A stretch of DNA of 64,000 nt from Bacillota bacterium (GCA_012840925.1 DUVS01000006.1:28017-92016); one strand, 5' to 3'; positions 29,101-39,587 are shown, numbered from the stretch's first letter. Translations and numbers: made by a program. The notes: generated by a model not told the origin, from the sequence alone.

Positions 29101-30960
29101 CTAAAATGAGAGTTTTGTTGTACAATTTGCCACAATTTCTTCGTCCCGGAGGGTAAATTCGACCTGAGACATGGTGTAGGGCACAGGATATGTATAGATC
29201 CCAAATTGAACGTTTACATTTGAATGAACTAAGTCAGCCTTGACTGCGCCATCGGCGTTAACCTTGATATGAGTTAACGCACCACCGGCGCAACCAAGAA
29301 CGTGGGCAGCTATCTTCCTCTGAGCAGTTAAAGTACCACCGCGGCACTCCCCTTGGACCCAAATGCTGTCGCCCGCCGCCAGTTTGGAGTTATATACTAG
29401 TTCTCCCGTGACCATAACCTTGCCTGTTGCTTCGATTTCGCTGTTCTGACAGTAGTTGACTTCCACATCTGCCTCGGTGGCTAGCTCTGCTTTGATCTCC
29501 TCCTGCAAGCTGATGCATTCATCATACAGCTCATCGATCTGGCTGAATGAATCTAGTTTGCATTCGAGACTGGCAATCCGGTATAAAACCGGATCGCCCA
29601 TATCAATCAGGCTACCCTTCAGCTGCTCCAGAGTTTTCAGGCTCTTGTCCAAACTGGCAAACTTCATGTCCAAGAGCAATCTTATTAAGTATTCCTCACC
29701 GTATGCTGAAGAATTGTATCGCTCGACGTAAGGCTTCAGTTGTTGGGCTGCTTGAGCCAACTCAGGCAGTTGAATAATCAACCTTGCCAAGATAGCATTT
29801 ATCTGGACCAGTCTTGTCTGATCGGCTCCGGCTATAAGTCTGCTGCCGATCACCTTTCCATGAACGACAATATCGGAGTTAGAAACAATCTCGGCATGAT
29901 AGACATCTCCCAGAACTTCCACCCGGCCGCCAGCATGAACCTTAAAGCCCTCGTTCACATTGCCCCTGATCAAAACATCTCCGTTAAAATCTATGTGTCC
30001 GGTGCTCAAATCAACATCGCCGGTAATCTCCAGAAGAGGAATCACACTTAAGCACAAATCATATCCAGTCAAACATGGGCGTCCATCAATGGTAGCCACA
30101 GCGATGCGCCCCCCATCAATCAGCTGCACCCCTTGCCCTACCTTGAGAACCTTGTTTTTAGGATCCCTCGGTGGTATGGCTTCACCAAACACTGACAGCC
30201 CCGGCTTTCCCGGCAGTGGCGGGGTCCAATATGCCAAAACAGAACCAGCCTGAACAGAGTTGATGGCGCCTTTGTAGTACAAGTCAATCCGCTGACTGTC
30301 CTTGTTCTCCACTGGCAGCCGTTCTTCAAAACTGCAAACATAGTCCAGCCTTCCGTCCTGCGACGGGCTGGGAGGGCTGCCACTGGCGATGACAACGTCT
30401 TGATCGATACAGCTTTGACAAGCCGCCTGGATCACTTCCCGCATAATGGGAACCTTGATTCCCAACCGCCTAATCTCTGCATAAACCAGTTCCTCATCAA
30501 TAGGACATGGTGGGAGTTCGCTGGCAACCTGCCCCTCGATCCTCAGACGCTGCGCCGGCATACAGTCTGGAACCCGGTATATTTTGCCCGGCTTAAAACG
30601 TACTGCCAGTACAACTTCGGTCTGATTCTTAGAGATGCGAATCTTAAACTCACTAACGGGATCCTTGTGTGGCGGAACAATCTGCAGTAACCTTCCATCA
30701 AAAATGACAGTAGGTTGTTTGACCAGCTCATTGTCATAATATACTGAAACATTTCTTCCCGGTACGATCACCGGCCACTTGCCATTTCCGACAGGCCGTG
30801 TGTGGCTGATCACTCCATTTGTAATCGCTATCAGGCCATCCTTGTCTTGATGCCCTTTGGCTGCTCTCACGTCGCAGGTAGGTTCCAGTTTACCGGAACG
30901 CGTCTTGAGAGGAACAACCTCAGCTCTCGCACTTTGCTTGCCAATCATCAATTCATACAC
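29101..30960 (-). CDS. DUF342/FapA family protein
   Basis: EAIPPRDPKNKVLKVGQGVQ, GDVDLSTGHIDFNGDVLIRGNVNEGFKVHAGGRVEVLGDVYHAEIVSNSDIVVHGKVIG. Confidence 0.9.
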   Translation of the reverse strand: MYELMIGKQSARAEVVPLKTRSGKLEPTCDVRAAKGHQDKDGLIAITNGVISHTRPVGNGKWPVIVPGRNVSVYYDNELVKQPTVIFDGRLLQIVPPHKDPVSEFKIRISKNQTEVVLAVRFKPGKIYRVPDCMPAQRLRIEGQVASELPPCPIDEELVYAEIRRLGIKVPIMREVIQAACQSCIDQDVVIASGSPPSPSQDGRLDYVCSFEERLPVENKDSQRIDLYYKGAINSVQAGSVLAYWTPPLPGKPGLSVFGEAIPPRDPKNKVLKVGQGVQLIDGGRIAVATIDGRPCLTGYDLCLSVIPLLEITGDVDLSTGHIDFNGDVLIRGNVNEGFKVHAGGRVEVLGDVYHAEIVSNSDIVVHGKVIGSRLIAGADQTRLVQINAILARLIIQLPELAQAAQQLKPYVERYNSSAYGEEYLIRLLLDMKFASLDKSLKTLEQLKGSLIDMGDPVLYRIASLECKLDSFSQIDELYDECISLQEEIKAELATEADVEVNYCQNSEIEATGKVMVTGELVYNSKLAAGDSIWVQGECRGGTLTAQRKIAAHVLGCAGGALTHIKVNADGAVKADLVHSNVNVQFGIYTYPVPYTMSQVEFTLRDEEIVANCTTKLSF

Positions 30961-31002
30961 TCCTTATACAGAAATAACCATGGCATACAGTCACCACAAT
31001 TA

Positions 31003-31086
31003 TTCTGGCAACTGGCTAGCCATCACAACGGATGGCCCCTATAGCTTTGCGTCCTTAGATTGCTCTAAGTTTGCCCTTGAAAACCA
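31003..31086 (-). ncRNA. Cyclic di-GMP-I (GEMM-I) riboswitch aptamer upstream of DUF342/FapA gene
   Basis: Minus strand AAGGGCAAACUUAGAGCAAUCUAAGGACGCAAAGCUAUAGGGGCCAUC...GAUGGCUAGCCAGUUGCC: GGGCAAA, GNRA (GCAA) capped P2, GACGCAAAGCUA, GCCAGnUGCC. Confidence 0.88.
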
Positions 31087-31091
31087 CATGA

Positions 31092-31120
31092 ATTATACTT
31101 AAATTAGTTGGTTAGGTCAA
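31092..31120 (-). promoter_or_regulatory. Promoter of riboswitch-fapA transcript
   Basis: TTGACC, 17 bp, TATAAT on minus strand, ending just before the aptamer. Confidence 0.75.
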
Positions 31121-31201
31121 CCATTATTTTCCTCCAACCCCTGGAACTTTTGCATTCATCTAACATCTATTTTACTAATATGAATTCATCTGTTTCTGTC
31201 G

Positions 31202-31230
31202 TTGTCTATGGTTTGATCGTGTGATATACT
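31202..31230 (+). promoter_or_regulatory. Promoter of ion transporter gene
   Basis: TTGTCT, 17 bp, TATACT. Confidence 0.5.
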
Positions 31231-31284
31231 ATGTATTGTATGATTACACAAAGATCGATAAATACAGGGTAGAGGAGAATCTAA

Positions 31285-32559
31285 ATGTCGTTGAAGGTTG
31301 TAGCTATCATCTTATTTGCGCTGACCTACATCTCGCTGCTCAGTTTTCCAAAACACCGAGCTTACATAGCCCTAGGTTCAGCTGTGATTTTTATGTTCCT
31401 TGGGATTGTACGATTTAACGAAGTATTTAGTACAATTGACTGGAACGTAATCATGATGATTGCCGGAACCATGGGCATTGTTGCGCTCTTCACAGATTCA
31501 AAGATGCCAAATCTGTTGGCGGATATGTTGATTGAAAAGACTGCGACAGTGAAGTGGGCAATTATTGCCTTATCACTGTTTGCCGGATTCATTTCTGCAT
31601 TCATTGACAATGTGGCAACAGTATTGATGGTCGCACCAGTAGCACTAACTATTGCCAGCAAGTTAGGCGTCTCTCCAGTTCCCAGCATCATCGCCATTTC
31701 CATTGCATCCAATTTGCAGGGTGCAGCAACCCTGGTTGGCGACACCACTTCAATATTGCTCGGGGGACACGCGGATATGAATTTCATGGATTTCTTCGTC
31801 TTCCACGGCAAACCGGGATTGTTCTGGGTGGTACAGCTCGGAGCGGTAGCCTCGACACTAATACTGCTGTGGGTTTTTCGAAAAGAAAAGCAGCAGATCC
31901 ATGCAATGGAAAAAACTAGAGTCACCAACTACTTTCCCAGCATCCTTTTGGTGGCAATGGTGCTCTTGTTGATCATTGCATCCTTTATTCCTAATACCCC
32001 GAGAACAATCAACGGTATTATCTGTGTAAGCCTGTTTATTATTGGTCTACTTGAAAATGCGATCCGCACTCGGTCTGCAAATATGGTCACCTCTGCTTTT
32101 GCAGAGATTGATTATTTTACCATCCTACTCCTGGCTGGGCTTTTTGTAGTCATCGGTGGAATCACCAAGGTGGGAGTTGTGACTGACATCAGCAACCTGT
32201 TTGTCAAACTGAGCGGGGACAATCTGTTCTTGATTTATACACTGATTGTCTGGGCCTCAGTCCTCTTTTCCGCCTTTATCGACAATATACCCTATGTCGC
32301 AACCATGCTGCCGGTTTGCGGAGAAATAGCCGGTATTATGGACGTCTCACCATACATCCTGTACTTCGGTTTGCTGGTAGGCGCCACACTGGGTGGAAAC
32401 CTGACACCGATTGGAGCTTCAGCAAATATCACAGGAATTGGGATCCTTAGAAAAGAAGGATATGAAGTCAGTGCAGGCCAGTTCATGAAGATTTCCGTTC
32501 CCTTTACGCTGGCGGCGGTGTCCACCGGATATATCCTGGTTTGGCTCTTGTGGAGTTAA
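31285..32559 (+). CDS. ArsB/NhaD-superfamily (ion transporter superfamily) permease
   Basis: TIDWNVIMMIAGTMGIVALF, FIDNVATVLMVAPVAL, FIDNIPYVATMLPV, LGGNLTPIGASANITGIGILRKEGYEVSAGQFMK. Confidence 0.85.
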   Translation: MSLKVVAIILFALTYISLLSFPKHRAYIALGSAVIFMFLGIVRFNEVFSTIDWNVIMMIAGTMGIVALFTDSKMPNLLADMLIEKTATVKWAIIALSLFAGFISAFIDNVATVLMVAPVALTIASKLGVSPVPSIIAISIASNLQGAATLVGDTTSILLGGHADMNFMDFFVFHGKPGLFWVVQLGAVASTLILLWVFRKEKQQIHAMEKTRVTNYFPSILLVAMVLLLIIASFIPNTPRTINGIICVSLFIIGLLENAIRTRSANMVTSAFAEIDYFTILLLAGLFVVIGGITKVGVVTDISNLFVKLSGDNLFLIYTLIVWASVLFSAFIDNIPYVATMLPVCGEIAGIMDVSPYILYFGLLVGATLGGNLTPIGASANITGIGILRKEGYEVSAGQFMKISVPFTLAAVSTGYILVWLLWS

Positions 32560-32571
32560 GCTAATGCAGCA

Positions 32572-32603
32572 AAAAAGCCTAGGCACTAGAGCCTAGGCTT
32601 TTT
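32572..32603. terminator. Bidirectional terminator
   Basis: AAAAAGCCTAGGC-ACTAGA-GCCTAGGCTTTTT. Confidence 0.85.
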
Positions 32604-32605
32604 GT

Positions 32606-34030
32606 TTACTGTAATTCCGCTGCTCTGGCCTGCAGTTCTTCCTTAGCCTGATCCACTTTTTCCTTGGCGATGACAAACTCTACTACGCCTTCGATACGTG
32701 TCGCACATAAATCCCGGCTGTAAGGCAGCAGCTCAACAGTTACCGGAGCCAGATCCGGATCGTTATGGTGATAGACGATAATCAACTCCGGCTCAGTTCC
32801 AGAAGGTTGTCCATCAATTACAGCATCTACAGTCAAGCCAATCAGCGTTCCATAAAGCCTGCGGAACGATCTTTCCTCTGCTTCCAACCCGTTAATAAAG
32901 AAGGTCTCCTTGATTTGGGTCTTAGGCTCCGAGTCCGTTCCTTCCTCTGCCTCAACCACAACTTCTTCCCGTTCCATAGTCAACCAGTAATGCTGATCCG
33001 CCCAGGTAATATCGATGCGGCGGATATCATCGATACTGGCCATATATAAAAACTTGTTCAGCCAGTCAAAAGCATTGGCATTGCGGATTCGAATCAGATT
33101 CTTATAGATTGAAAAGACCGCGCTGCCCCCCTTCAGCATGGCATAGACTTCGCTGTCATTGCGGTCAGCGCCCAAAAGCAGGTGGATTGAATCTTTACTA
33201 TCAGCCACCGCAAGCTCTCCCCGGGGTTGATCTAACCCGTATTGGCTCAGATCCGTCGGATCAGGATCGATATACTCCCGGACTCTCAGTGTTAATGTTG
33301 GCCCACCATCTAAAGTAAACTCGGGGTAGTTCTCCAAATGGGCAATCCGCATCGGTGTTTGATATGGGCTTACCATTCGCAGCCGATCCATCCCCTGTAA
33401 ATTTGGTGATCGTGACTCCCCTCTCACAACTTCAATCGGAGCCTGCCCGGCATTGCGAATAAGCAAGTAGTGAAGATCAATCAGATCAATCTCTACCAAA
33501 TCACGGCTGTAGAAGTCCTCGATTTTGGACTGGAATGCCACCCCATACATCCCATTGACCGCATAAACCGCCGGATCCCCTTCTACTTGTGCGTAAAACA
33601 AATATTCCGTTGGGTGGCGGTCTCCCAGATAGACCACTTTTTCAGTACCGTCAACCAGCCTGGCTCGGGCAACAGTATCGGGCTTGTCCAATCCATACTT
33701 GCCCAGGTCGCTAGGTTTCTCGTCAATCTGATGGGCTGCTTCAATAGTGGCAAACCGGCGCACAACGTTTTGTACCTGCGATTGATCCAGTAGCTCCGGG
33801 TCCACCCCTGCAACCTGCCACTGGCCGTCCACATTGCTGATCTCAACTTGTTTTGCACCAATTAAGATCAATTGGGCAACATCGCTCTCAGACAGATCCC
33901 AAAACCGGCCATCCGGCTGGATTACGCTGACGTTATCGTTTTCAGGTGCTGGCCGATTGATATACCAATACACACCCAACAATAAGACGAGGCATAAAGT
34001 CAGCCCAATCAATTTGATCCCTTTTCTCAC
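32606..34030 (-). CDS. DUF4340 domain protein
   Basis: Position after GldG-like gene; ANAFDWLNKFLYMASIDDIRRIDI and VYLGDRHPTEYLFYAQVEGDPAVYAV repeats. Confidence 0.75.
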   Translation of the reverse strand: MRKGIKLIGLTLCLVLLLGVYWYINRPAPENDNVSVIQPDGRFWDLSESDVAQLILIGAKQVEISNVDGQWQVAGVDPELLDQSQVQNVVRRFATIEAAHQIDEKPSDLGKYGLDKPDTVARARLVDGTEKVVYLGDRHPTEYLFYAQVEGDPAVYAVNGMYGVAFQSKIEDFYSRDLVEIDLIDLHYLLIRNAGQAPIEVVRGESRSPNLQGMDRLRMVSPYQTPMRIAHLENYPEFTLDGGPTLTLRVREYIDPDPTDLSQYGLDQPRGELAVADSKDSIHLLLGADRNDSEVYAMLKGGSAVFSIYKNLIRIRNANAFDWLNKFLYMASIDDIRRIDITWADQHYWLTMEREEVVVEAEEGTDSEPKTQIKETFFINGLEAEERSFRRLYGTLIGLTVDAVIDGQPSGTEPELIIVYHHNDPDLAPVTVELLPYSRDLCATRIEGVVEFVIAKEKVDQAKEELQARAAELQ

Positions 34031-35466
34031 AGATTACGCCTCCTCTTCCAGACGACAAATCCGGTCAGGAAAACCAATACTGGCAGAACAATGACAAATG
34101 CGGCTGCCAAAATCAATTGCTGCATATAGGTCATGGACAAGTAGGTGTTCTTGAACGGTTTTGGCCGCACCGTGATATTCTCTTGCGCTTCATTAAGCCA
34201 ATTGATGCTGTTGATAACGAAATCGCTGTTTGCGCCGCGGCTGAACTGGTCAAACTGTTCAACCAGCAAGCCAGAAGTAGAGATCACAACCAGCTTCGCC
34301 GGTGCCGGGCCATAATCTTCGCCGTCGGTAACGGCCACGGCAACGTTAAACGGGCCAACAGGCTCTCCCTCCGCCCAGTCCAAAGTCTGGGCTTCAAAAT
34401 CGGACTTTGCCCATGAGTTGTCGCTGGAAGTGAGTAGTGGGTAGATCTTTAGACTCGCCCGGCGTGCCTGCAAGCTGGTGATCGGCTGAGTCAAGGGCAT
34501 CACCAGCAGATGGCGGGCAGCAATCATTGGTTCTGTCAGCACATGCTCTTGATACCTTGGAATCAGATAGAAAGGATTATTTGTCAGCCTTGAGTTGGCG
34601 TCGCCCTCGATCACGAATTGTTTTTCAACTCTAAGCCCATAGGTGGCCAGCAGTTCCTCCAGATTGGGACGCTCGGCAGCCACATAGTCTATGAACATCA
34701 CCATGCGCCCGCCGTTCGTGAGATAATCCCGGAGTTTTTGGTCTTCTTCTTCAGTAAGATCTTTTGCCGGAGACAACATCATAATCATGGCAGCATCCTC
34801 TGGAACAGCTTCCACAGTTAACAGATCCAAATCTTCAATGCGGTAGTTTTCCTTTTTGGTCAGTTCCACGAAACCTTCAGGCAGTTCCAGTTCATCGTGG
34901 CCGATCAAACGGTAAATGACCGGAGCTTGATCAGTGGTAACGAATAAAATCGCACTGGTAAGCTGTTGCTCAATAGCGATCGATTGGGGTACCATTTGGT
35001 AATAGTAATAAGCATAATTTACGAAATCACTTGGCTGAAGTACCCGGAATTTCTCGCCGCTGGTCACGATTACGCTGCCTAAATCAGGTGTGACATCACC
35101 TTTGTACTTCTCTACAAACTGGGGATTCAACAGTGGATCGACATATTCCAGCTTAATCTGGCTGGACGCCTTGGTATACTGATGAATAACTTCAGTTACA
35201 AGCTGGTTTTCTTTTCCTGTACGATACAAGGCGTAGATGGTCACATCCTTGTCCAGCTGCTCTAATACCTGCTGCGACTGCTGTGACAGGGAAAACAATT
35301 TGTTGGCCGTCAGGTCAATCCGCCAATCAAAAGAGCTGACAACCAAGTTGAACACCACCAGGATGGCAACCACAAGGGCAATCAGCAGCGCTGCGCTGCC
35401 GCCGTACCTGACCTTTATATCCTTGAACATTGGTTTTATCCTAAACCGAGACCGGCTTTTGTTCAT
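34027..35466 (-). CDS. GldG-like ABC-type auxiliary component
   Basis: FDWRIDLTANKLFSLSQQSQQVLEQLDKDVTIYALY, single C-terminal TM. Confidence 0.85.
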   Translation of the reverse strand: MNKSRSRFRIKPMFKDIKVRYGGSAALLIALVVAILVVFNLVVSSFDWRIDLTANKLFSLSQQSQQVLEQLDKDVTIYALYRTGKENQLVTEVIHQYTKASSQIKLEYVDPLLNPQFVEKYKGDVTPDLGSVIVTSGEKFRVLQPSDFVNYAYYYYQMVPQSIAIEQQLTSAILFVTTDQAPVIYRLIGHDELELPEGFVELTKKENYRIEDLDLLTVEAVPEDAAMIMMLSPAKDLTEEEDQKLRDYLTNGGRMVMFIDYVAAERPNLEELLATYGLRVEKQFVIEGDANSRLTNNPFYLIPRYQEHVLTEPMIAARHLLVMPLTQPITSLQARRASLKIYPLLTSSDNSWAKSDFEAQTLDWAEGEPVGPFNVAVAVTDGEDYGPAPAKLVVISTSGLLVEQFDQFSRGANSDFVINSINWLNEAQENITVRPKPFKNTYLSMTYMQQLILAAAFVIVLPVLVFLTGFVVWKRRRNL

Positions 35467-35499
35467 CGTAACTCCCTCCTCTAAGTTCCCCAGGCGAAT

Positions 35500-36363
35500 C
35501 TAGCTCCAACGCCGCTTTTCTAATATTTGTACAGTCAAAAACAACACCAATACCACAAAGCTGAGATAATAGACTATGGAACTTAAGGCCAGCACTCCCA
35601 TTTGGAAATTGGAATAATGGAAGAACACTGAAAACCAACCCAAAAGATGGTAGACAAAGCCTTGATATAGCTCTGGCCGCAGCCAAAAGACCAAACCCGC
35701 TGCTCCCAGGCCAAGCACAGCCAAAGCGATCTCCAGTACGTGGCTCCGGGTCATGCGGTAAACCCAAAATGCAATTCCCAAAGCTAACACAGCTGCAAAC
35801 ACCGCATTCGGGTTAATTTCCGCAGGATAGATCGATCGGAATGAATCAATGAACATTATTGCAAGAAGGGCACCAAAGGTTCCGATGGCCGCGCTAATCA
35901 GATTGTCGGTGACCGACGATATCAACACGCCAATGGCGATGGCTACACAACCTAAAAGGAAAAAGCCGATCATACCGCCAACGATTTCCCACACCGCAAG
36001 CTCACCAAAAAAGCTGATGGCAAAGGGATACAAACACGTCAACAACAGTGTGATCGCAAAAACAGTCACTGCTGCAAAATACTTGCCCAACACTATATCG
36101 GTAAAGGAAATTGGAGCTGTATACAGCAGATGATCCGTTTTTTGGGAAACTTCATCAGTCATCAGGCGCATGGTCAAGATCGGCACCACCAAGATGAAGA
36201 TAAAAATGATGCTTCCCAAAGTGTTATTGTAATCCGCATTGGCACTGAAGACATTCCCGGTTACATAAAAGATGCTCGTAATCAACAAGAAGACACTCAT
36301 GAAAACATAACCGGAAAATGTGCGAAAATACGCTGAAAGATCCTTAAGATATACTGCTAACAT
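35500..36363 (-). CDS. ABC-2 type permease (GldF/NosY-like)
   Basis: Hydrophobic; SVFLLITSIFYVTGNVFS, LRLMTDEVSQKTDHLLYTAPISFTDIVLGKYFA; SD AGGAGG before ATG 36363. Confidence 0.85.
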   Translation of the reverse strand: MLAVYLKDLSAYFRTFSGYVFMSVFLLITSIFYVTGNVFSANADYNNTLGSIIFIFILVVPILTMRLMTDEVSQKTDHLLYTAPISFTDIVLGKYFAAVTVFAITLLLTCLYPFAISFFGELAVWEIVGGMIGFFLLGCVAIAIGVLISSVTDNLISAAIGTFGALLAIMFIDSFRSIYPAEINPNAVFAAVLALGIAFWVYRMTRSHVLEIALAVLGLGAAGLVFWLRPELYQGFVYHLLGWFSVFFHYSNFQMGVLALSSIVYYLSFVVLVLFLTVQILEKRRWS

Positions 36364-37306
36364 CGCTGCTTCCCTCCTGTGGTTCTTGAGTAACCTGCAA
36401 GAAGATCTCCTCAAGTGTCAAATCGTATGGTTTCATGGTTAGTAGCGGCAGTTCAGCCTTGCTGAAGGCAAAGAAAATGTCAGAGCGGGTATCCCGTTCA
36501 GATTTGACCAGCAAGTCAACGGTACCCGGTTCCCGTTCACCCATAACTTCAACCTCTTTGATTTCAGCAATGCCATCCAAAATGGCCAATGCTGGCTCAG
36601 CTTGTCCAGGTACTCTTATTACCAAATCTTTACCGCCGCCAAGCCTAGCTGACAAGTTTTCCGGCGTATCACTGGCGACAATCCGGCCATGATTAATGAT
36701 CACTATCCGCTCGCAAATCGCACTTACTTCCGGAAGAATATGGGAACTGAGAATCACAGTGTGGGTTTTCCCCAGCTCTTTGATTAAGTTGCGAATTTCA
36801 ATAATTTGTTTTGGGTCCAAACCAACGGTCGGTTCATCGAGGATTAAAACCTCAGGGTGACCGATCATGGCTGCAGCTAATCCCACCCGCTGCCTGTATC
36901 CCTTAGATAAATTGCGGATCAGACGTCTGCGAACATCAGTTATCTGGACCAATTCCATGATCTCTCCGATGTGCTGCTTACGCTTGCTGCTAGAAACATG
37001 CTTGATTCTACTGACGAAAGTGCAGTACTCGGCTACAGTCATATCTCCATACAGAGGCGGGACCTCAGGCAAATACCCGATCTTGCGCCGGACTTCATGT
37101 CCGTCTGCTACAACATCGAGCCCATCAACGGTGACTTTTCCCGCTGTCATAGGAATGTACCCGGCGATGATGTTCATGACCGTACTCTTGCCTGCACCGT
37201 TAGGACCGAGAAATCCAAGTACTTCACCTTTATCTACTTTAAAGCTGACTCGGTCCACAGCCAAATGCTTTCCGTAACGTTTTGAAACATCAATGACTTC
37301 AATCAT
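36344..37306 (-). CDS. ABC transporter ATP-binding protein (GldA/CcmA-like)
   Basis: GPNGAGKSTVMNIIAG, LSKGYRQRVGLAAAMIG, VLILDEPTVGLDPKQI. Confidence 0.93.
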   Translation of the reverse strand: MIEVIDVSKRYGKHLAVDRVSFKVDKGEVLGFLGPNGAGKSTVMNIIAGYIPMTAGKVTVDGLDVVADGHEVRRKIGYLPEVPPLYGDMTVAEYCTFVSRIKHVSSSKRKQHIGEIMELVQITDVRRRLIRNLSKGYRQRVGLAAAMIGHPEVLILDEPTVGLDPKQIIEIRNLIKELGKTHTVILSSHILPEVSAICERIVIINHGRIVASDTPENLSARLGGGKDLVIRVPGQAEPALAILDGIAEIKEVEVMGEREPGTVDLLVKSERDTRSDIFFAFSKAELPLLTMKPYDLTLEEIFLQVTQEPQEGSSDVSSIS

Positions 37307-37395
37307 AACCGGCTCTCCTTTCAGCTTTTAACTTTATTGTAACAATCCTGGTCAAGAACTGCAATGAAAAACACTGCTGGTAATATTTGAACAGC

Positions 37396-38490
37396 TTAAT
37401 CCCAGCGCCAAAAGCGTATCGTCATAATCAGAGATACTATCAGCCAGCCGCTGAGAATCAACAGATCAGTGGTTAATCCGAAGGCATACGGCACACCAAT
37501 AATAATAGACCGCAGCAAATCACCCAAATAGGTCAGGGGTATTGCCCTCACCACAGGTTTGAGAAAAGCTGGCAGAAACTCCAGTGGGAAAAAGATACCG
37601 GATAAAAACATCATCGGAAACTGCACCACTTGAATTATTCCATTGCCGCTTTCTTCCGTCTTGGCGAAAGTGACCAACATGTAGCCAATACTGACAAACA
37701 CGGCAGCGCCGAAGAAAACTGCGCCCAAGACCTGCCACCAGCTGCCCATGATTTGCACATCAAAGACAAAATGGCCGATCAAAATGATGAGCAAAGTCTG
37801 GATTGCTGCCATTAACAGTCTGATGATGATCTCGCTGAGAACGATATGGGTTCGAGGCAGGGGCGTAGCTCCTAATGATCTGAGAATCCGTCTTTCCCGC
37901 AAATAGACCAATCGCAGGGAACCAAACAATCCCAACTGCATTAAAGCCATGGCCAAGATGCCAGGCAGTAGGTAATCAACATCTCTCAAAGATTCGGCTT
38001 GAACAGGTTTGGCATCAAGAGTAAAGATTCGTGCCCGGTTCTGCATCCCCCTTTCCACATGGTTGAAAATCTCGCTCAGCATAAAAATGAGCACTTTGTT
38101 GGCCTGACTGGAAGCGTCGTAGTAGACGGGAATAGCAACACTCTCATTGGACTGATCCTCGTTGAACAGATCAGGGCCAAACTGTATATCCGGCAGTACC
38201 AGCACGGCATTGCGCTTTCTTTGCCCCAATGCGTCCAGTTCATCTTCCAATGATCCTTGGAACAAAGTCAGCATCTCAACCTGCTCCAGGTTGGCTAAAA
38301 AAGACTGAGCAAAGAAATCGGGCTCCTCAACAACCACTCCGAGATCGAAATTGACATTCTGCGGGCCGGAAAAGATCATGCCAAAAAGAAACATAAACAA
38401 AACCGGAAACAATATGAACCAAAAGACAGTCATCTTATCCCGGATCATGTCTTTCAATGTGGCCATAACCAGATTAAAGAAAATCTTCAT
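37396..38490 (-). CDS. ABC-2 type permease
   Basis: KDMIRDKMTVFWFILFPVLFMFLFG, GILAMALMQLGLFGS, FPMMFLSGIFFPLEFLP. Confidence 0.9.
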   Translation of the reverse strand: MKIFFNLVMATLKDMIRDKMTVFWFILFPVLFMFLFGMIFSGPQNVNFDLGVVVEEPDFFAQSFLANLEQVEMLTLFQGSLEDELDALGQRKRNAVLVLPDIQFGPDLFNEDQSNESVAIPVYYDASSQANKVLIFMLSEIFNHVERGMQNRARIFTLDAKPVQAESLRDVDYLLPGILAMALMQLGLFGSLRLVYLRERRILRSLGATPLPRTHIVLSEIIIRLLMAAIQTLLIILIGHFVFDVQIMGSWWQVLGAVFFGAAVFVSIGYMLVTFAKTEESGNGIIQVVQFPMMFLSGIFFPLEFLPAFLKPVVRAIPLTYLGDLLRSIIIGVPYAFGLTTDLLILSGWLIVSLIMTIRFWRWD

Positions 38491-39446
38491 TGCCTGATAC
38501 TCCTTCCGGTCAGTTTCAGGAACACATCCTCAAGGCTAGCTTTACGAATTGCCAGGCCGCTGATAGCAAGCCTCTGCTCCGCTTCCAACTGGATCAATTC
38601 GCGGATTGTAGCTTCCACATGAGTTGAATACAATGTGATCTGGTTATGAGCTGTTTGTACTCTGGTTACACCCGGTAACTCCCTTAATATTGTTTCGTTT
38701 TCGCTGCCCATTTCAGATAATTCGATGGCTTTTTCCTCAAATTGATCGCCGATCAGCTGATCGGGCGTGCCTAGAGCTATAATGCTGCCGTGATCAATGA
38801 TGGCAACCCGATCACACAAATACTGCGCTTCTTCCATATAGTGAGTAGTCAGAAATATCGTCTTCCCCATTTTCTGCAAAAGCTGAAAGACATCCCACAG
38901 ATTATGCCTGGCCTGGGGATCAAGCCCAGTGGTTGGCTCATCCAAAAACAAGACCTTCCCGTTGCCGATAATAGCCATCCCAACAATCAGACGCTGCAGC
39001 TGTCCACCGGAAAGCTTGTGAGTAAACATTTTGCGCCGATCTGTTAGCCCCATCCATTCCAGGACCTGATCAACAGGAAAAGGATCAGGATAGAAAGTGG
39101 CGTTAAGCTGTAAAGCTTCTTCGACTGTCAAACGGGGGAACAGCGCCGGCATCTGCAGCTGGACACCAATGCTGCGCTTTAGTTTCTTGTCTTCAGTTAC
39201 AGGATCGAATCCTAACACCTTTACTTCCCCGGCATCAGCAGTCCGCAGCCCTACCAAGATCTCAACAGTAGTTGTTTTTCCGGCTCCGTTAGGGCCTAAC
39301 ATGCCGAAAATCTCACCGGTCTCAACTACCAGAGAAATCTGGTTCACAGCCGTCAAATTGCCATACCTTTTGGTTAACTCGCGCACCACAATACTTGCCA
39401 AATCTGCACTTCCCTTCAATTGCTTCACTGCCTCGAACCTCAGCAA
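38487..39446 (-). CDS. ABC transporter ATP-binding protein
   Basis: GPNGAGKTTTVEIL, LSGGQLQRLIVGMAI, VLFLDEPTTGLDPQARHNLWD. Confidence 0.93.
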   Translation of the reverse strand: MLRFEAVKQLKGSADLASIVVRELTKRYGNLTAVNQISLVVETGEIFGMLGPNGAGKTTTVEILVGLRTADAGEVKVLGFDPVTEDKKLKRSIGVQLQMPALFPRLTVEEALQLNATFYPDPFPVDQVLEWMGLTDRRKMFTHKLSGGQLQRLIVGMAIIGNGKVLFLDEPTTGLDPQARHNLWDVFQLLQKMGKTIFLTTHYMEEAQYLCDRVAIIDHGSIIALGTPDQLIGDQFEEKAIELSEMGSENETILRELPGVTRVQTAHNQITLYSTHVEATIRELIQLEAEQRLAISGLAIRKASLEDVFLKLTGRSIRQ

Positions 39447-39587
39447 TTTGCTGCGATGACTGATCGAACTTGTTAATCCATTGTTAGCAGTTGGTCAAAA
39501 TTGGTTCATTATAAATCTCAGTTACATTTATATGGTACAATTAATGATAGAGCTCTATTTTCCATAAATCAAATGAGGTGAAAAACA

